Source of the DNA: CAIYTF01 sp963664845
GTDB taxonomy: Bacteria > Bacteroidota > Ignavibacteria > Ignavibacteriales > Ignavibacteriaceae
Reading direction: 5' to 3'
Assembly (NCBI GenBank): GCA_963664845.1
Contig: OY761615.1
Location: forward strand, 930,001-994,000
Length of the DNA stretch: 64,000 bases
Position 1 is the stretch's first letter; every line of letters starts with the position of its first letter. A program made the position numbers and the translations under genes. Under the pieces are notes generated by a model. It was not told the origin of the DNA. It searched no databases and saw nothing but the letters and a program-made list of their open reading frames with translations. Shown here piece by piece: positions 8,817 to 18,106 of the stretch.

Positions 8817-11207
8817 ATGATAAAGAAAAATATTCTCATCGCTTTCCTTTTCCTGGTCTGCCAGACTTTTGCACAGAATCAGGGTACCGGCTATTATAAT
8901 AATTCATTTTTCGGGTTGACGTCTCCAGGAGCAATGAAATATGGGCTTTATGGTTTTGACAATCCAGCCCTTCTTTCCACCTTATCGGCTCCGGATCTGT
9001 TATTCAACTGGACCAATTATAAACAAAGCTGGAGTGAGGCGCATCGCTATGGTATTTATGCAGCGATCCCGCATGTTGGTTTCGCGGCTGTGAATCAGAA
9101 AGAGAACGGAAAGTCCGCAACAGACTACAGGTTATCGGGGGCCTTTGGGAATGCGGTTTCAAGTTTTGGCATAGGGTATGGCTGGTCAGGTGGTGATGCC
9201 GGCTATTTCAACAAGCGCGATTTCTGGAATGTCGGTTACCTGTTCAGACCCAATCAGTATTTAAGCTTAGGTGCTTCAGCTATACTGCCGTCGAGTGGCG
9301 AAAAAGAAGGAATTCTGGAAGCAGCAGTACGACCATTCAGAAATGAGATCGTTTCGTTGTTTGGCGACTACGCCGCCAAAAAAGAGTATATGCCCGGAGA
9401 ACCGAAATGGTCAGCAGGCATTGCTGTGGAAGCGTATCCCGGTTTCAGATTAACCGGAAGATACTTCGAAAACAAAACGCTCACCGCCGGAGTGCAGTTA
9501 GAACTGGGAACGCTGGGCATTTCGTCGCAAAGCCATTTTGATAAAGATCAGAAGTATGCGTTTAATTCATATGGAATCCGCATGGGTGCCTATGACAGAA
9601 ATGTGTTCTCAAATGCAGGCGATCCAAAAGCATATTTCTCAATCGACATGGGGCATGGAATCGCTTACAAAAAATTTAAGTATTTTGATCAGAAAACAAC
9701 CCTTGCCGAGATGTTGGAAAACATTGAGGCTGCGAAGGACGACCCACAGGTTGCCGGCATTACCATTAACACATCCGGGATGAGTGGAAACCGGGAAGTT
9801 TTATGGGAAGTCAGGGAAAAGCTCAAAGAATTTAGGGCAACCGGGAAGAAGATCATTGTTTTCATAGACCGCGGTGGATTAAATGAATTTCATTTCGCAT
9901 CAATAGGCGACAAAATCGTTATGGATCCACTGGGAACATTCATGTTTGAGGGTTACCTGATGGGCAGGACATTTCTGCACGGAACCCTGGATAAGCTCGG
10001 ACTGGGGTTTGATGAGTTCAGATTCTTCAAGTATAAATCGGCAAATGAAGATTTCTCAAGAGATAAAATGAGTGACGCTGACCGGGAACAACGCCAACGT
10101 ATGGTTGACGATTGGTATAAGCTGGCCAAGGATGATATCGTTTCAACCGGAAGAATCACAGGAGATCAATTTGATTCACTTATAAACAACAAGGTTGGCA
10201 TCCTTCCGGATGAAGCGCTCTCCCTGGGCCTGATTGACACGATAGCAAGATGGGACGCTGTTGAGAAAATGGTGTCCGACAAAAAAGGGTATATGGTCAC
10301 TTCATCTTCATTGGAATCCAATAAATTGCCGCAAGATAATTCGTGGGGGCCAAAGCCCAAGATCGCGGTATTTTATGCTTTGGGCATTTGTGCCATGGAT
10401 GAAGGAATTACAGCCCGTCAACTGGTGCACAGCGTTAAAAGTGCGGTTGATGACAACAGCGTTAAAGCCATCGTACTGCGGGTTGACTCGCCCGGAGGAG
10501 ACGCAATGGCCTCAGACTATATTTCCTCAGTTCTTAAAACGGCTAAGGGAAAGAAACCGGTGATTGTATCACAGGGATTTGTTGCAGCATCCGGTGGTTA
10601 TTGGCTTTCGATGTACAGCGATACCATTGTTGCGGCACCTTCAACTATAACCGGATCAATCGGTGTTATTGGTGGCTGGATATACAACAAGGGTTTCAAG
10701 GAAATGACAGGCGCTTCCACTGACTACGTAAAAAAGGGCGATCATGCGGACCTCGGTTTTGGAATGACCATTCCCTTTATTAATCAGTCAATCCCCGATC
10801 GTGATGTTACCACTGAAGAACGTGCAAAAGTTGAATCACTAATGAAAACGCTATATAAGGATTTTGTCAAAAAGGTTGCGGAGGGCCGTGGAAAATCAAC
10901 TGAGCATATAGGAGAAATTGCGCAGGGCAGGATTTGGAGCGGCTATGACGGGCTGAAAAATGGCCTGGTAGACGTTCTCGGCGGATTGGAAAAAGCGATC
11001 GATATTGCAAGACAAAAAGCCAATCTGAAACTCGGTGAATATGAAGTTATCCAGTCAACTGAGGCAGGACTTTTTGATATGAATAAGTTCACACCAAGAC
11101 TCATCTCAACGGGCATAGAAGACAGCCCAATGATAAAGGACTTGAAATTCCGGTTACAATTTAACGGGCAACCGTTATATATGCTGCCACTGGATTTTGA
11201 ATATTAA
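8817..11207 (+). CDS. sppA: SppA (S49) peptidase fused to a barrel-like N-terminal domain
   Basis: This 796-residue protein has a signal peptide (1-19, ending TFAQ) and a beta-rich domain of about 250 residues. Two S49 halves follow, as in long-form SppA. The catalytic Lys-Ser dyad is visible: K407 in the FKYKSANEDFSRDKM region, matching the family YKSA motif, and S592 in the ASGGYW motif. SppA degrades cleaved signal peptides and membrane-embedded peptides. The N-terminal part (alternating Gly/aromatic strands, residues 20-270) resembles outer-membrane barrel proteins more than the membrane anchor usual for SppA. The protease may therefore sit in the periplasm tethered to the outer membrane. 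It is a single gene with a strong terminator just downstream. Confidence 0.9.
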   Translation: MIKKNILIAFLFLVCQTFAQNQGTGYYNNSFFGLTSPGAMKYGLYGFDNPALLSTLSAPDLLFNWTNYKQSWSEAHRYGIYAAIPHVGFAAVNQKENGKSATDYRLSGAFGNAVSSFGIGYGWSGGDAGYFNKRDFWNVGYLFRPNQYLSLGASAILPSSGEKEGILEAAVRPFRNEIVSLFGDYAAKKEYMPGEPKWSAGIAVEAYPGFRLTGRYFENKTLTAGVQLELGTLGISSQSHFDKDQKYAFNSYGIRMGAYDRNVFSNAGDPKAYFSIDMGHGIAYKKFKYFDQKTTLAEMLENIEAAKDDPQVAGITINTSGMSGNREVLWEVREKLKEFRATGKKIIVFIDRGGLNEFHFASIGDKIVMDPLGTFMFEGYLMGRTFLHGTLDKLGLGFDEFRFFKYKSANEDFSRDKMSDADREQRQRMVDDWYKLAKDDIVSTGRITGDQFDSLINNKVGILPDEALSLGLIDTIARWDAVEKMVSDKKGYMVTSSSLESNKLPQDNSWGPKPKIAVFYALGICAMDEGITARQLVHSVKSAVDDNSVKAIVLRVDSPGGDAMASDYISSVLKTAKGKKPVIVSQGFVAASGGYWLSMYSDTIVAAPSTITGSIGVIGGWIYNKGFKEMTGASTDYVKKGDHADLGFGMTIPFINQSIPDRDVTTEERAKVESLMKTLYKDFVKKVAEGRGKSTEHIGEIAQGRIWSGYDGLKNGLVDVLGGLEKAIDIARQKANLKLGEYEVIQSTEAGLFDMNKFTPRLISTGIEDSPMIKDLKFRLQFNGQPLYMLPLDFEY

Positions 11208-11230
11208 TTTGTGAAATAGTATTTAATACA

Positions 11231-11268
11231 AGAAGGGATATGATGCCGGGATCATATCCCTTCTTTTT
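11231..11268 (+). terminator. Terminator of sppA
   Basis: A perfect 14-bp stem (11231-11244 with 11251-11264) has a 6-nt loop and is followed by T's (11264-11268). It lies 24 bp after the sppA stop. This is a textbook intrinsic terminator on the plus strand. Confidence 0.9.
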
Positions 11269-11373
11269 CATAATCTAACATAACCGATCGCTTCACTGCT
11301 GCTTCTTTGCCAAGTGGAAGCAACATACTCATCTACTTTTAATACTTTTTTCAGCCAAAGCAAGAAGAACCGC

Positions 11374-12786
11374 TTATTTCAGAAGCATCATTTTTTTCAT
11401 TTGCATAGCACCATTGCATGACAGCACATAAAAATATACACCGGAAGCCAGGCCAGTGCAATTAAGCGAAACCTTATGATCACCTTTCGGCATGTTGGCA
11501 CTTACCAATGTCATCATTTTCCTGCCAAGGTTGTTGTAGACAAAAAGTGTTACAAATCCGCCTTTGGGAATAGAATAAGCAATTTCGGTTGAAGGATTAA
11601 ACGGATTGGGGTAGTTGTTGTATAATTGTACACACTCGTCACGTAAAAGAGACTGAGTCACCCCAGACACTGTATCCTCTGCCATGACTTTACCAATAGC
11701 TTCGAGCAGGGGTTGTTTGCCGTTGTAATAATCCTGGCCAAGAGCCCAGAGCATAACACCACCCAGTTTTTGTGCAATGCTGTATTGTACCTTTTGCCTT
11801 ATCGATACAGTATCATCAAAAGTGATAAAATGGGAATGCGCTTCATCAATAAGATATGGTACTTTGCAGACGTCATCCCAATAATACTGCCAGGCACTTG
11901 AAGCGATTAAGGGTGCAACATCAGAATACAAGAGACTGGTTACCTTTCCGGTGGCCGGTTTATATAGCCCAGCTGAATTGAATTCTTTTCCGTAAAAAGG
12001 CAGTCCAAGCAACAATTTGCTCTTAGGAACATTCCTTGTAACGCTCAGATATTGTACAGCAAAAGCCGCGGACCCCTGATAATCATCAGGTGCCTGATAT
12101 AAAGGTGCGTTATGACCTGAATTAGTCGACCAGGAACCATAAAAATCATATGCCATTATACAAAACCAATCAACGGAATTACTAAGATTTTCATATTGGA
12201 AATATTGTCCATTGTAGCCGGTGGGAGGCACTGCCATAGTAATAAGCCATGACGAATTGACGGAAGCAAATTTTGTATGCAATTCTGATACAAACTGCGT
12301 AAGCTGCACGCTCTGTGCAGCAGTTGGGAATTCCCAATCAATATCAACGCCGTCATAATTATTGTTCGAAATAAAAGAAACGATATTGGAGATCAGTTTT
12401 GCGCGAAGCACCGGATCTGCTGTAACCGGACCGAACCAACCTGAGTATTCCGAACCACCGAGAGAAATAAGTACTTTCCTATTGGCTGCATGAGCAGCCA
12501 GATTCAACCCAGGATCAGGAATTCCAATTGTTGCCGATAAAGCGCCAGTTGAATCAGGCCAGGCGAAAGCATGATTGATGTGCGTCAGGCCGGTGTAAGG
12601 AATCTTACCGGGTGGATAGGTATTACCCCACCCTTCATAATAATAACCGACTACTGTATGCTGGGCGATACCTGTATTGCTCAGTATATAAAACATGAGA
12701 ACAATATACCAAATCGGCTGTCGGGAATATTTTATGGATAAAGCAGTTGTCATTGTTATAAATTCTTTATTGATTTTCTTATTCAT
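11374..12786 (-). CDS. Secreted GH18 chitinase-like hydrolase with T9SS sorting domain
   Basis: A 470-residue glycoside hydrolase family 18 protein. The catalytic DxxDxDxE motif reads DGVDIDWE at residues 145-152, so E152 would be the acid/base. MAYDFYGSW near 211 and the barrel-closing MLWALGQD near 345 are also typical. The N-terminus is hydrophobic up to NTGIAQ (signal peptide), with a possible second start at Met12. Residues about 388-470 form a T9SS type A sorting domain (NYPNPFNPSTEI to KKMMLLK), so it should be exported through T9SS and held at or released from the cell surface. Likely substrates are chitin or related GlcNAc polymers. Its ATG overlaps the end of the upstream S9 peptidase gene, which suggests co-translation. 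Confidence 0.92.
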   Translation of the reverse strand: MNKKINKEFITMTTALSIKYSRQPIWYIVLMFYILSNTGIAQHTVVGYYYEGWGNTYPPGKIPYTGLTHINHAFAWPDSTGALSATIGIPDPGLNLAAHAANRKVLISLGGSEYSGWFGPVTADPVLRAKLISNIVSFISNNNYDGVDIDWEFPTAAQSVQLTQFVSELHTKFASVNSSWLITMAVPPTGYNGQYFQYENLSNSVDWFCIMAYDFYGSWSTNSGHNAPLYQAPDDYQGSAAFAVQYLSVTRNVPKSKLLLGLPFYGKEFNSAGLYKPATGKVTSLLYSDVAPLIASSAWQYYWDDVCKVPYLIDEAHSHFITFDDTVSIRQKVQYSIAQKLGGVMLWALGQDYYNGKQPLLEAIGKVMAEDTVSGVTQSLLRDECVQLYNNYPNPFNPSTEIAYSIPKGGFVTLFVYNNLGRKMMTLVSANMPKGDHKVSLNCTGLASGVYFYVLSCNGAMQMKKMMLLK

Positions 12787-15502
12787 TATAAGGTGCCGGG
12801 GTTTTCATCCACTCGGGCATGGCTGAATGCTTCAAATAGGTATCGAAGAATTCTTTTGTTTTTATAGCATAATCCAACTTGTTTGGATATTTTTTTGGAT
12901 GATGCGGCTCACCACGGTATTGCAGAAAGTAGCAAACGTTTCCGAGTCTGCGCATTGCCATGTACAGCTCAACGCCCTGTTGAAAAGGAACTGCTTCATC
13001 CTCATCACCATGCTCTATCAGAAGCGGAGTGTGGATGCGGTCAGCAAAGAAAATGGGTGAATTGGCAATATACTTATCACGCATCTCCCACAAACTTCCG
13101 CCAATCCTGCTCTGGGATTTTTCGTATTGGAACTGCCGGGCCATACCGCTCTCATTACGGATGCCACTATAGGCACTCGTCATGTTTCCAACCGGTGCAC
13201 CTGCCACGGCAGCAGCAAACAGATCAGTCTGGGTTATCATATATGCAGCCTCATATCCGCTCCAGGAATGACCAATCAGCCCCACGCCTTTAGGCTCAAC
13301 CAATCCGTCTTCAATTAATTTCAATACACCCGGCACAATACACCGAACGGCTGACGGCCCCGGTTCGCCAATCTCAAACCGCACATCCGGCATTAACACG
13401 CCATAACCATGAGACGTGTAGTAAGCAAAATTTGGCCGGTGATTTATGATCATGTCAGGAAACTCGTGCAGCCGCTGCGCAAACAATTCATAGAAATACA
13501 CAATTAACGGAAACTTCATTCCCTTTGTATAATTTGTTGGCTTGATCAGCACCCCGTCCAGTTTTACTCCATCGTTGCTTAACCAGCTAACCAGTTCCGA
13601 CTTGCTCCAGGAAAAGGTATCCTGTTGCTGTCCAAGCTTTGTAATCTTTACGGGTTTTGAAAAACTCGCACTCGTGAGCCACAGATCCGGCAACAGATCG
13701 TAGTCTTCTTTAATGAAGGTATAGACCGGGACGTTCTTTGCCTTTTGCCTGAATGAATATTTCAGGTTTTCATTGGTCAGTTTTGTCAACTCACCGTTGC
13801 TGAGTGCAAGCATATACAGATTAGTAGATTTGTCCACATCAGAATAACCGGAAAGCAACAGTGAATCGGTCCCGGCATAGTTCTCTTGTTTGGGATTCGT
13901 TTTCAATATCCTAAAAGAGATATTGTTTTTCCTGCCCTCCCCCTTGGTAAGGTTTTTGCCTGCCGCGTCATTTTTCCCGAACAACCAAAGATCATACTTA
14001 TCGTTTATGATAACTTTATCATCGTCGACCCAACAGCCGATCCCATAAGAAGGTGGCGCTGCAGGCTGGTCGAAGTCTTCATTGCAAAAAGGTGTTGCTA
14101 TTTTGTCGGTGAGACACGCTGATTGTCCGGATACACAGTCATACAGATACCACTTTTTATCCTGATAATAAACGCCAAATGAACCGGCTGGCGAAGGCGA
14201 CGGCGTTTCAAGCAGGTGCTTTGCTATCAACGATCTGGAGGAGGTTTGGAGATTATAACTATATGCGTCGTAATAGTAATCATCCCAGGTTATTTCCTTC
14301 CGGTAGGGAATATTGGTATATAAAAGCAAATAATGTGCATTGTTGGAAAAAGGTGCTTCAGTCACCAGTGAATCAGTAAGCGCGAGCACTTTATCGGCTG
14401 TGATATCATATACCTGTGTGTATAATTTTTCCTGCTGCTTCTTGTATAAATTTTTCTCCTGGGTCTTGATAAGCGGGTCATCCCAATGCCACATATCCAA
14501 TTCACGTTTTGCGTCAATTGCATCGATGGAATAGTTGTTGTCGATTGTGGAATCCGTTACCGTTTTAGGTTTATCAGGTATCCTGGGAGAAATGCCGAAG
14601 AACAGCCTGTTTGCATCTTTGGAAAACGTCAATTTGTTTTTAAATGGTATCTGCCACCCGCCAGGAAGCTTGGCCTGTGTGATTTCTTTTCTTTCTTTGT
14701 CAGAATAAAGCAGTAATGATCCGTTGGTGAATTTACCGGCAGCAAATTGTGCCCTGATATATGCGACTTCGGCGTTTTTGTCAATCTGGATGGAACCAAT
14801 GAAAGGGGCGCCCACAGTATCGATTGCCTCTTCACGGAAAAAGCTTCGCAACAGATCCCGGCGGAAGAGTCCTCCTTTTTTTGCTGTGGAATCATAAAGT
14901 GAATAGTACACCAACGAGGAGGTGCTGTCCATAGCCGCATCCAGGGTGTTTGATATAGAAACTGTGTCATGGCGTTCCAGGTTTTCAACAAAGAGCGTCT
15001 TCAATTCGAACGGTGGGTCCTTGGGGGCTTTGGCGGCGGTTGCACTGCTGTCTTTTTTAACAATGGTTTTCCGAAATGCCAGCATCCAGTTATCATCTTT
15101 TGAAAAGAATGCCTTGTCAGCATTTTTGATACGGACTGTGTCCAAATCCGAAGTTCTTATAAGCAGAAGATCGGACTGATACTTTTCCACCGACTTTTTC
15201 TCTTTTTCAAAATAATCCTGACCAATTAAAATTGTCAGCCACTTTTCATCGGATGAGAATACCGGGTTCTCGCCACGTGGAATGCTGATGAGAAGTTTTC
15301 CGGTGTTGTTGAAAACCGACAGCTCCCTGTTCCCTCTATCGGGGACAATGGCTGCCGCGATATAAGTACCGTTATCCGAAATAACAGTTTCTTTCAATTG
15401 CTTGAATTTCATAATATCGGTCAGCTCGATAGGACGCTTTTGTTGCGGCAAAACAATGAACGATAGCAGTGCACTACAGAATACTATTTTAAAAAGTTGC
15501 AT
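12779..15502 (-). CDS. Secreted S9 prolyl-oligopeptidase-family peptidase
   Basis: A 907-residue protein with a short signal peptide (MQLFKIVFCSALLSFIVLP), a long propeller-like N-terminal region and a C-terminal alpha/beta-hydrolase domain. The nucleophile elbow is GHSWSG with S746. The acid is probably D833 in HGDEDEAVP and the base H867 or H868 in GEPHHPKK, the order expected for S9 peptidases. It probably acts in the periplasm on peptides, as there is no T9SS domain. The stop codon overlaps the start of the chitinase gene by 8 bp, so the two form an operon. Both products suit scavenging of biopolymers or peptides. Confidence 0.9.
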   Translation of the reverse strand: MQLFKIVFCSALLSFIVLPQQKRPIELTDIMKFKQLKETVISDNGTYIAAAIVPDRGNRELSVFNNTGKLLISIPRGENPVFSSDEKWLTILIGQDYFEKEKKSVEKYQSDLLLIRTSDLDTVRIKNADKAFFSKDDNWMLAFRKTIVKKDSSATAAKAPKDPPFELKTLFVENLERHDTVSISNTLDAAMDSTSSLVYYSLYDSTAKKGGLFRRDLLRSFFREEAIDTVGAPFIGSIQIDKNAEVAYIRAQFAAGKFTNGSLLLYSDKERKEITQAKLPGGWQIPFKNKLTFSKDANRLFFGISPRIPDKPKTVTDSTIDNNYSIDAIDAKRELDMWHWDDPLIKTQEKNLYKKQQEKLYTQVYDITADKVLALTDSLVTEAPFSNNAHYLLLYTNIPYRKEITWDDYYYDAYSYNLQTSSRSLIAKHLLETPSPSPAGSFGVYYQDKKWYLYDCVSGQSACLTDKIATPFCNEDFDQPAAPPSYGIGCWVDDDKVIINDKYDLWLFGKNDAAGKNLTKGEGRKNNISFRILKTNPKQENYAGTDSLLLSGYSDVDKSTNLYMLALSNGELTKLTNENLKYSFRQKAKNVPVYTFIKEDYDLLPDLWLTSASFSKPVKITKLGQQQDTFSWSKSELVSWLSNDGVKLDGVLIKPTNYTKGMKFPLIVYFYELFAQRLHEFPDMIINHRPNFAYYTSHGYGVLMPDVRFEIGEPGPSAVRCIVPGVLKLIEDGLVEPKGVGLIGHSWSGYEAAYMITQTDLFAAAVAGAPVGNMTSAYSGIRNESGMARQFQYEKSQSRIGGSLWEMRDKYIANSPIFFADRIHTPLLIEHGDEDEAVPFQQGVELYMAMRRLGNVCYFLQYRGEPHHPKKYPNKLDYAIKTKEFFDTYLKHSAMPEWMKTPAPYNE

Positions 15503-15616
15503 AAGGCTTTCAGGAGGATAGTGTTAAATTTCCATATTGATATTGCAATTTGGTAATATATCAGGTATTAGGCAATGCTCTCAGCCCTGATCATTTTTAA
15601 AACTTTACTTAATTAG

Positions 15617-15810
15617 TAACTCATGTTTGGCAAGTATTCCAATTGACTTGCCACGAGCTTCCGCTCGTGGATCATTCTCACCCGCTGAACTTGGCTTTAG
15701 CCACAAATTTTAGCTCTATTAGTGGCCAGAACCAATATTTGGAGGGTACATCTATCCCACGACTTGAAAGTCATGGCTATTCAATCTTTAGCTTTGCGTA
15801 ACATGAGTTA
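15617..15810. mobile_element. MITE-like element, 194 bp with terminal inverted repeats
   Basis: The ends 15617-15633 and 15794-15810 are inverted copies matching at 15 of 17 bases, the outer 11 perfectly. Both ends begin with TA, compatible with a TA target duplication as made by IS630/mariner-type transposases. Inside are three hairpins: 15651-15670 (8-bp perfect stem, ccacgagc/gctcgtgg), 15692-15703 (5 bp) and 15757-15776 (7 of 8). There is no open frame for a transposase. The surrounding 15503-15922 gap holds no gene. An alternative is a REP-type element mobilised by a Y1 (RAYT) transposase, which the internal palindromes would suit. Confidence 0.5.
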
Positions 15811-15868
15811 ATCATTCGGGCTTTGCAATTATTTTCCAGGACTTTGGTTTGCGACAGAAATAGAAGCC

Positions 15869-15897
15869 ATGAGACTCTGACGTATTCAGCGTCTCAT
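15869..15897 (-). terminator. Stem-loop at the 3' end of the FN3/TANFOR operon
   Basis: Arms 15869-15875 and 15891-15897 pair perfectly (7 bp). After one mismatch a further 4-bp stem forms, leaving a 5-nt loop. It lies about 25 bp past the stop of the last gene of the minus-strand operon. No clear T run follows, so it may be a weak or factor-assisted terminator or an mRNA-stabilising hairpin. Confidence 0.45.
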
Positions 15898-15922
15898 AGC
15901 TTAGAAAATTTTGGAATATTAT

Positions 15923-18106
15923 TCAGGGAAGAGTAATTGTCACAGTCGGCGACAAAGGTGATTCCGCTCCTTTACCGGTCACAACCTTGACCGCATAAGA
16001 ATACGTTGAGCCGGAACTGATTTTCGTATCTACGAAAGTAGTGGTGGAAGAAACGACTGATTGATATTCGGCTTGGGGTTTATTGCCCTCTGAACGGAAT
16101 ATCACAAACCAGAAATTCTCATTCAGTTTTGATTTATATGTCCATTGCAGCGTTATGCTCTTTTCTTTTGACTTATAAGCCGCTTTTACATTTTGAACTG
16201 CGGGACGCACGCCCGGATCGTAAGGCCGTGCCTGAATATAGCGGCTGCTTTCTGAAGAGAGTTTCGAAGAATCAACCGACACGATTTTATATTCGTATGT
16301 TATTCCCTGCTCAACCTTTTTGTCCATATAAGTGGTTACTGTTGCCGATAACGAAGCAAGCATATTCCACTTCAGGCTGTCCTGTATTCTGCGATACAAT
16401 ACCTGTGAGGCCAAATCCTTATTGGAACTTTTTGCCCAAGTTAATTCGACTGATGTGTCACTGACAATTACCCCAGTGAACACCGGTTCTTCAGGTGGTA
16501 TCAGGGCAGGCAGTTTCATTTCAAGAATGGCTGACATTGGAGAGGGGCTATAGCTTTTATTAACGGCTGCAATGCGGTAATAGATATGTTTGGTCAACGT
16601 TTGCACCTGTATCGTGTCAACAAACACGGTATCTTTCCAAACCTGGCCGGTCAATGGTTCAAATTCATGATCAGCCGCGTGAGCACGGAGAACGCGATAG
16701 CCGAGCAGATTTTGTTCTTTATTGGATTGCCACGTCAGCCGGACAACACCGGTCGTATCAATGGTGCCCTTAAGACCTTTTGGCATTGCCGGAGGGATAG
16801 AATCGAAAATAACAGCATACATAGGCATCGATGGGCCGAGATTCTTCGCGGTATCCATCGAGCATACAATGTAATACGGTTCTTCTTCAACCGGGTTGCT
16901 ATCGACATATGAGCGTGCAGAAACCGGAAGCGGTTTTGTTGTCAGTAAGTGATAGCAACTGTCGGCGTAACTGCTTCGTTCAATCACAAACCCAACCATG
17001 TCAGGATCAGTATTTTCCATTTCCCATGTCAGTTTAATATCACGGGGACCCACCTGCCGGGGATTCTTGGCCAGCGGTTGCGGTGGCGGTGTCATATCCC
17101 TGCCCATTGCCTGAAGCTCCGCGGGTTCGCCGAATGTGCCGAATGCATTTACACCGCTGATGCGATATTTATATAATACATAGTTGACGATAGTGGTATC
17201 GGTAAACGAGCCAATAATTTTTTGGCTCTGATCGGATGGGATAAGCAGCACAACCGGCTGACTGATCAGCTTGTTGTAGGTTTTGCCTTTATCATCCGAT
17301 CGAAAGATCATATAGCCGGAATACTTGTCGTTTTTCGCCGGCTCCCAGCGGAGATTTATCTTTCTGTCCTGTGCTTCCGCAGTGGCATTTTCAGGAGGAT
17401 TTGCAGCATCGTTTACTCCGACGGTCACAGCTATTTCGCCCGGATCGATTCGATAGGAAACTGCTGAATCCAGTGAAACGCGATACTCATATTTTTCGCC
17501 TTCTTTGACTTTGTAATCGACGAAGCGCAATCCGCCCGCCTGTGCAGTCAGTGTGTCGTTGTCAGCTCCGAAAAGTGCATAAGCGTAAAGGGTAGTATTT
17601 TTTTTCATCACTTCAGCCGATGTATCGGCGCTATTGTTCTCAAGGATACCGATTAGCGTGGTATCGCTCCAGAGCGCATTCAACAACATGCCAAGATACT
17701 TGTTATCCTTCTCTTTATCCATGTACGAAACAATGGTTTCCGGCATCCAGGCAGCCAAGGCCGTATCGCTTATGACGACGAAATTTCCTCCCGGCGTCCT
17801 GCGCTCGATCTTATAGCCGATCCGGCTGGCAATGCGCCAACCGTGCGGTGTACTTGGAGCCCAACGGAGAATGACAGAGTGCTTTGTCGACTGAGCCAAG
17901 ACAAAGATTTTTGCTGACCCGGGATCTTTTGCCGGCTGAGTTTCATCCTCAAGCGACTGCGCGGAAATATGAACAGGAGCCATGGTTAAACAGGATATAA
18001 GGAACACCAGAACGCAAGCGTTTCGGGATGTCCTGCCTGCGCAGGCATTTGCCCTAAAGCCGTCCCCCGCTGTAAATTTATGAAAGTAAGCTGCGAGTGT
18101 TTTCAT
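15923..18106 (-). CDS. Secreted protein with six fibronectin type III domains
   Basis: A 727-residue protein. The frame stays open upstream into the previous gene, but the ATG at 18106 overlaps that gene's TGA (ATGA), which sets the start. After a basic N-terminus, a hydrophobic segment (CVLVFLISCLTMAP, ending ISAQ) is the signal peptide. Six FN3-like units follow. Each has the pattern 'I/V-x-L-x-W' then 'GYxIxR' (for example INLRWEP, IKLTWEM, VRLTWQS, VELTWAK, ITLQWTY). It ends without a T9SS sorting domain. FN3 arrays usually act as spacers or protein/glycan binding modules at the cell surface. It is the third gene of a coupled operon with a large TANFOR-like protein and a beta-barrel, so it may be part of the same envelope assembly. 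Confidence 0.85.
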   Translation of the reverse strand: MKTLAAYFHKFTAGDGFRANACAGRTSRNACVLVFLISCLTMAPVHISAQSLEDETQPAKDPGSAKIFVLAQSTKHSVILRWAPSTPHGWRIASRIGYKIERRTPGGNFVVISDTALAAWMPETIVSYMDKEKDNKYLGMLLNALWSDTTLIGILENNSADTSAEVMKKNTTLYAYALFGADNDTLTAQAGGLRFVDYKVKEGEKYEYRVSLDSAVSYRIDPGEIAVTVGVNDAANPPENATAEAQDRKINLRWEPAKNDKYSGYMIFRSDDKGKTYNKLISQPVVLLIPSDQSQKIIGSFTDTTIVNYVLYKYRISGVNAFGTFGEPAELQAMGRDMTPPPQPLAKNPRQVGPRDIKLTWEMENTDPDMVGFVIERSSYADSCYHLLTTKPLPVSARSYVDSNPVEEEPYYIVCSMDTAKNLGPSMPMYAVIFDSIPPAMPKGLKGTIDTTGVVRLTWQSNKEQNLLGYRVLRAHAADHEFEPLTGQVWKDTVFVDTIQVQTLTKHIYYRIAAVNKSYSPSPMSAILEMKLPALIPPEEPVFTGVIVSDTSVELTWAKSSNKDLASQVLYRRIQDSLKWNMLASLSATVTTYMDKKVEQGITYEYKIVSVDSSKLSSESSRYIQARPYDPGVRPAVQNVKAAYKSKEKSITLQWTYKSKLNENFWFVIFRSEGNKPQAEYQSVVSSTTTFVDTKISSGSTYSYAVKVVTGKGAESPLSPTVTITLP

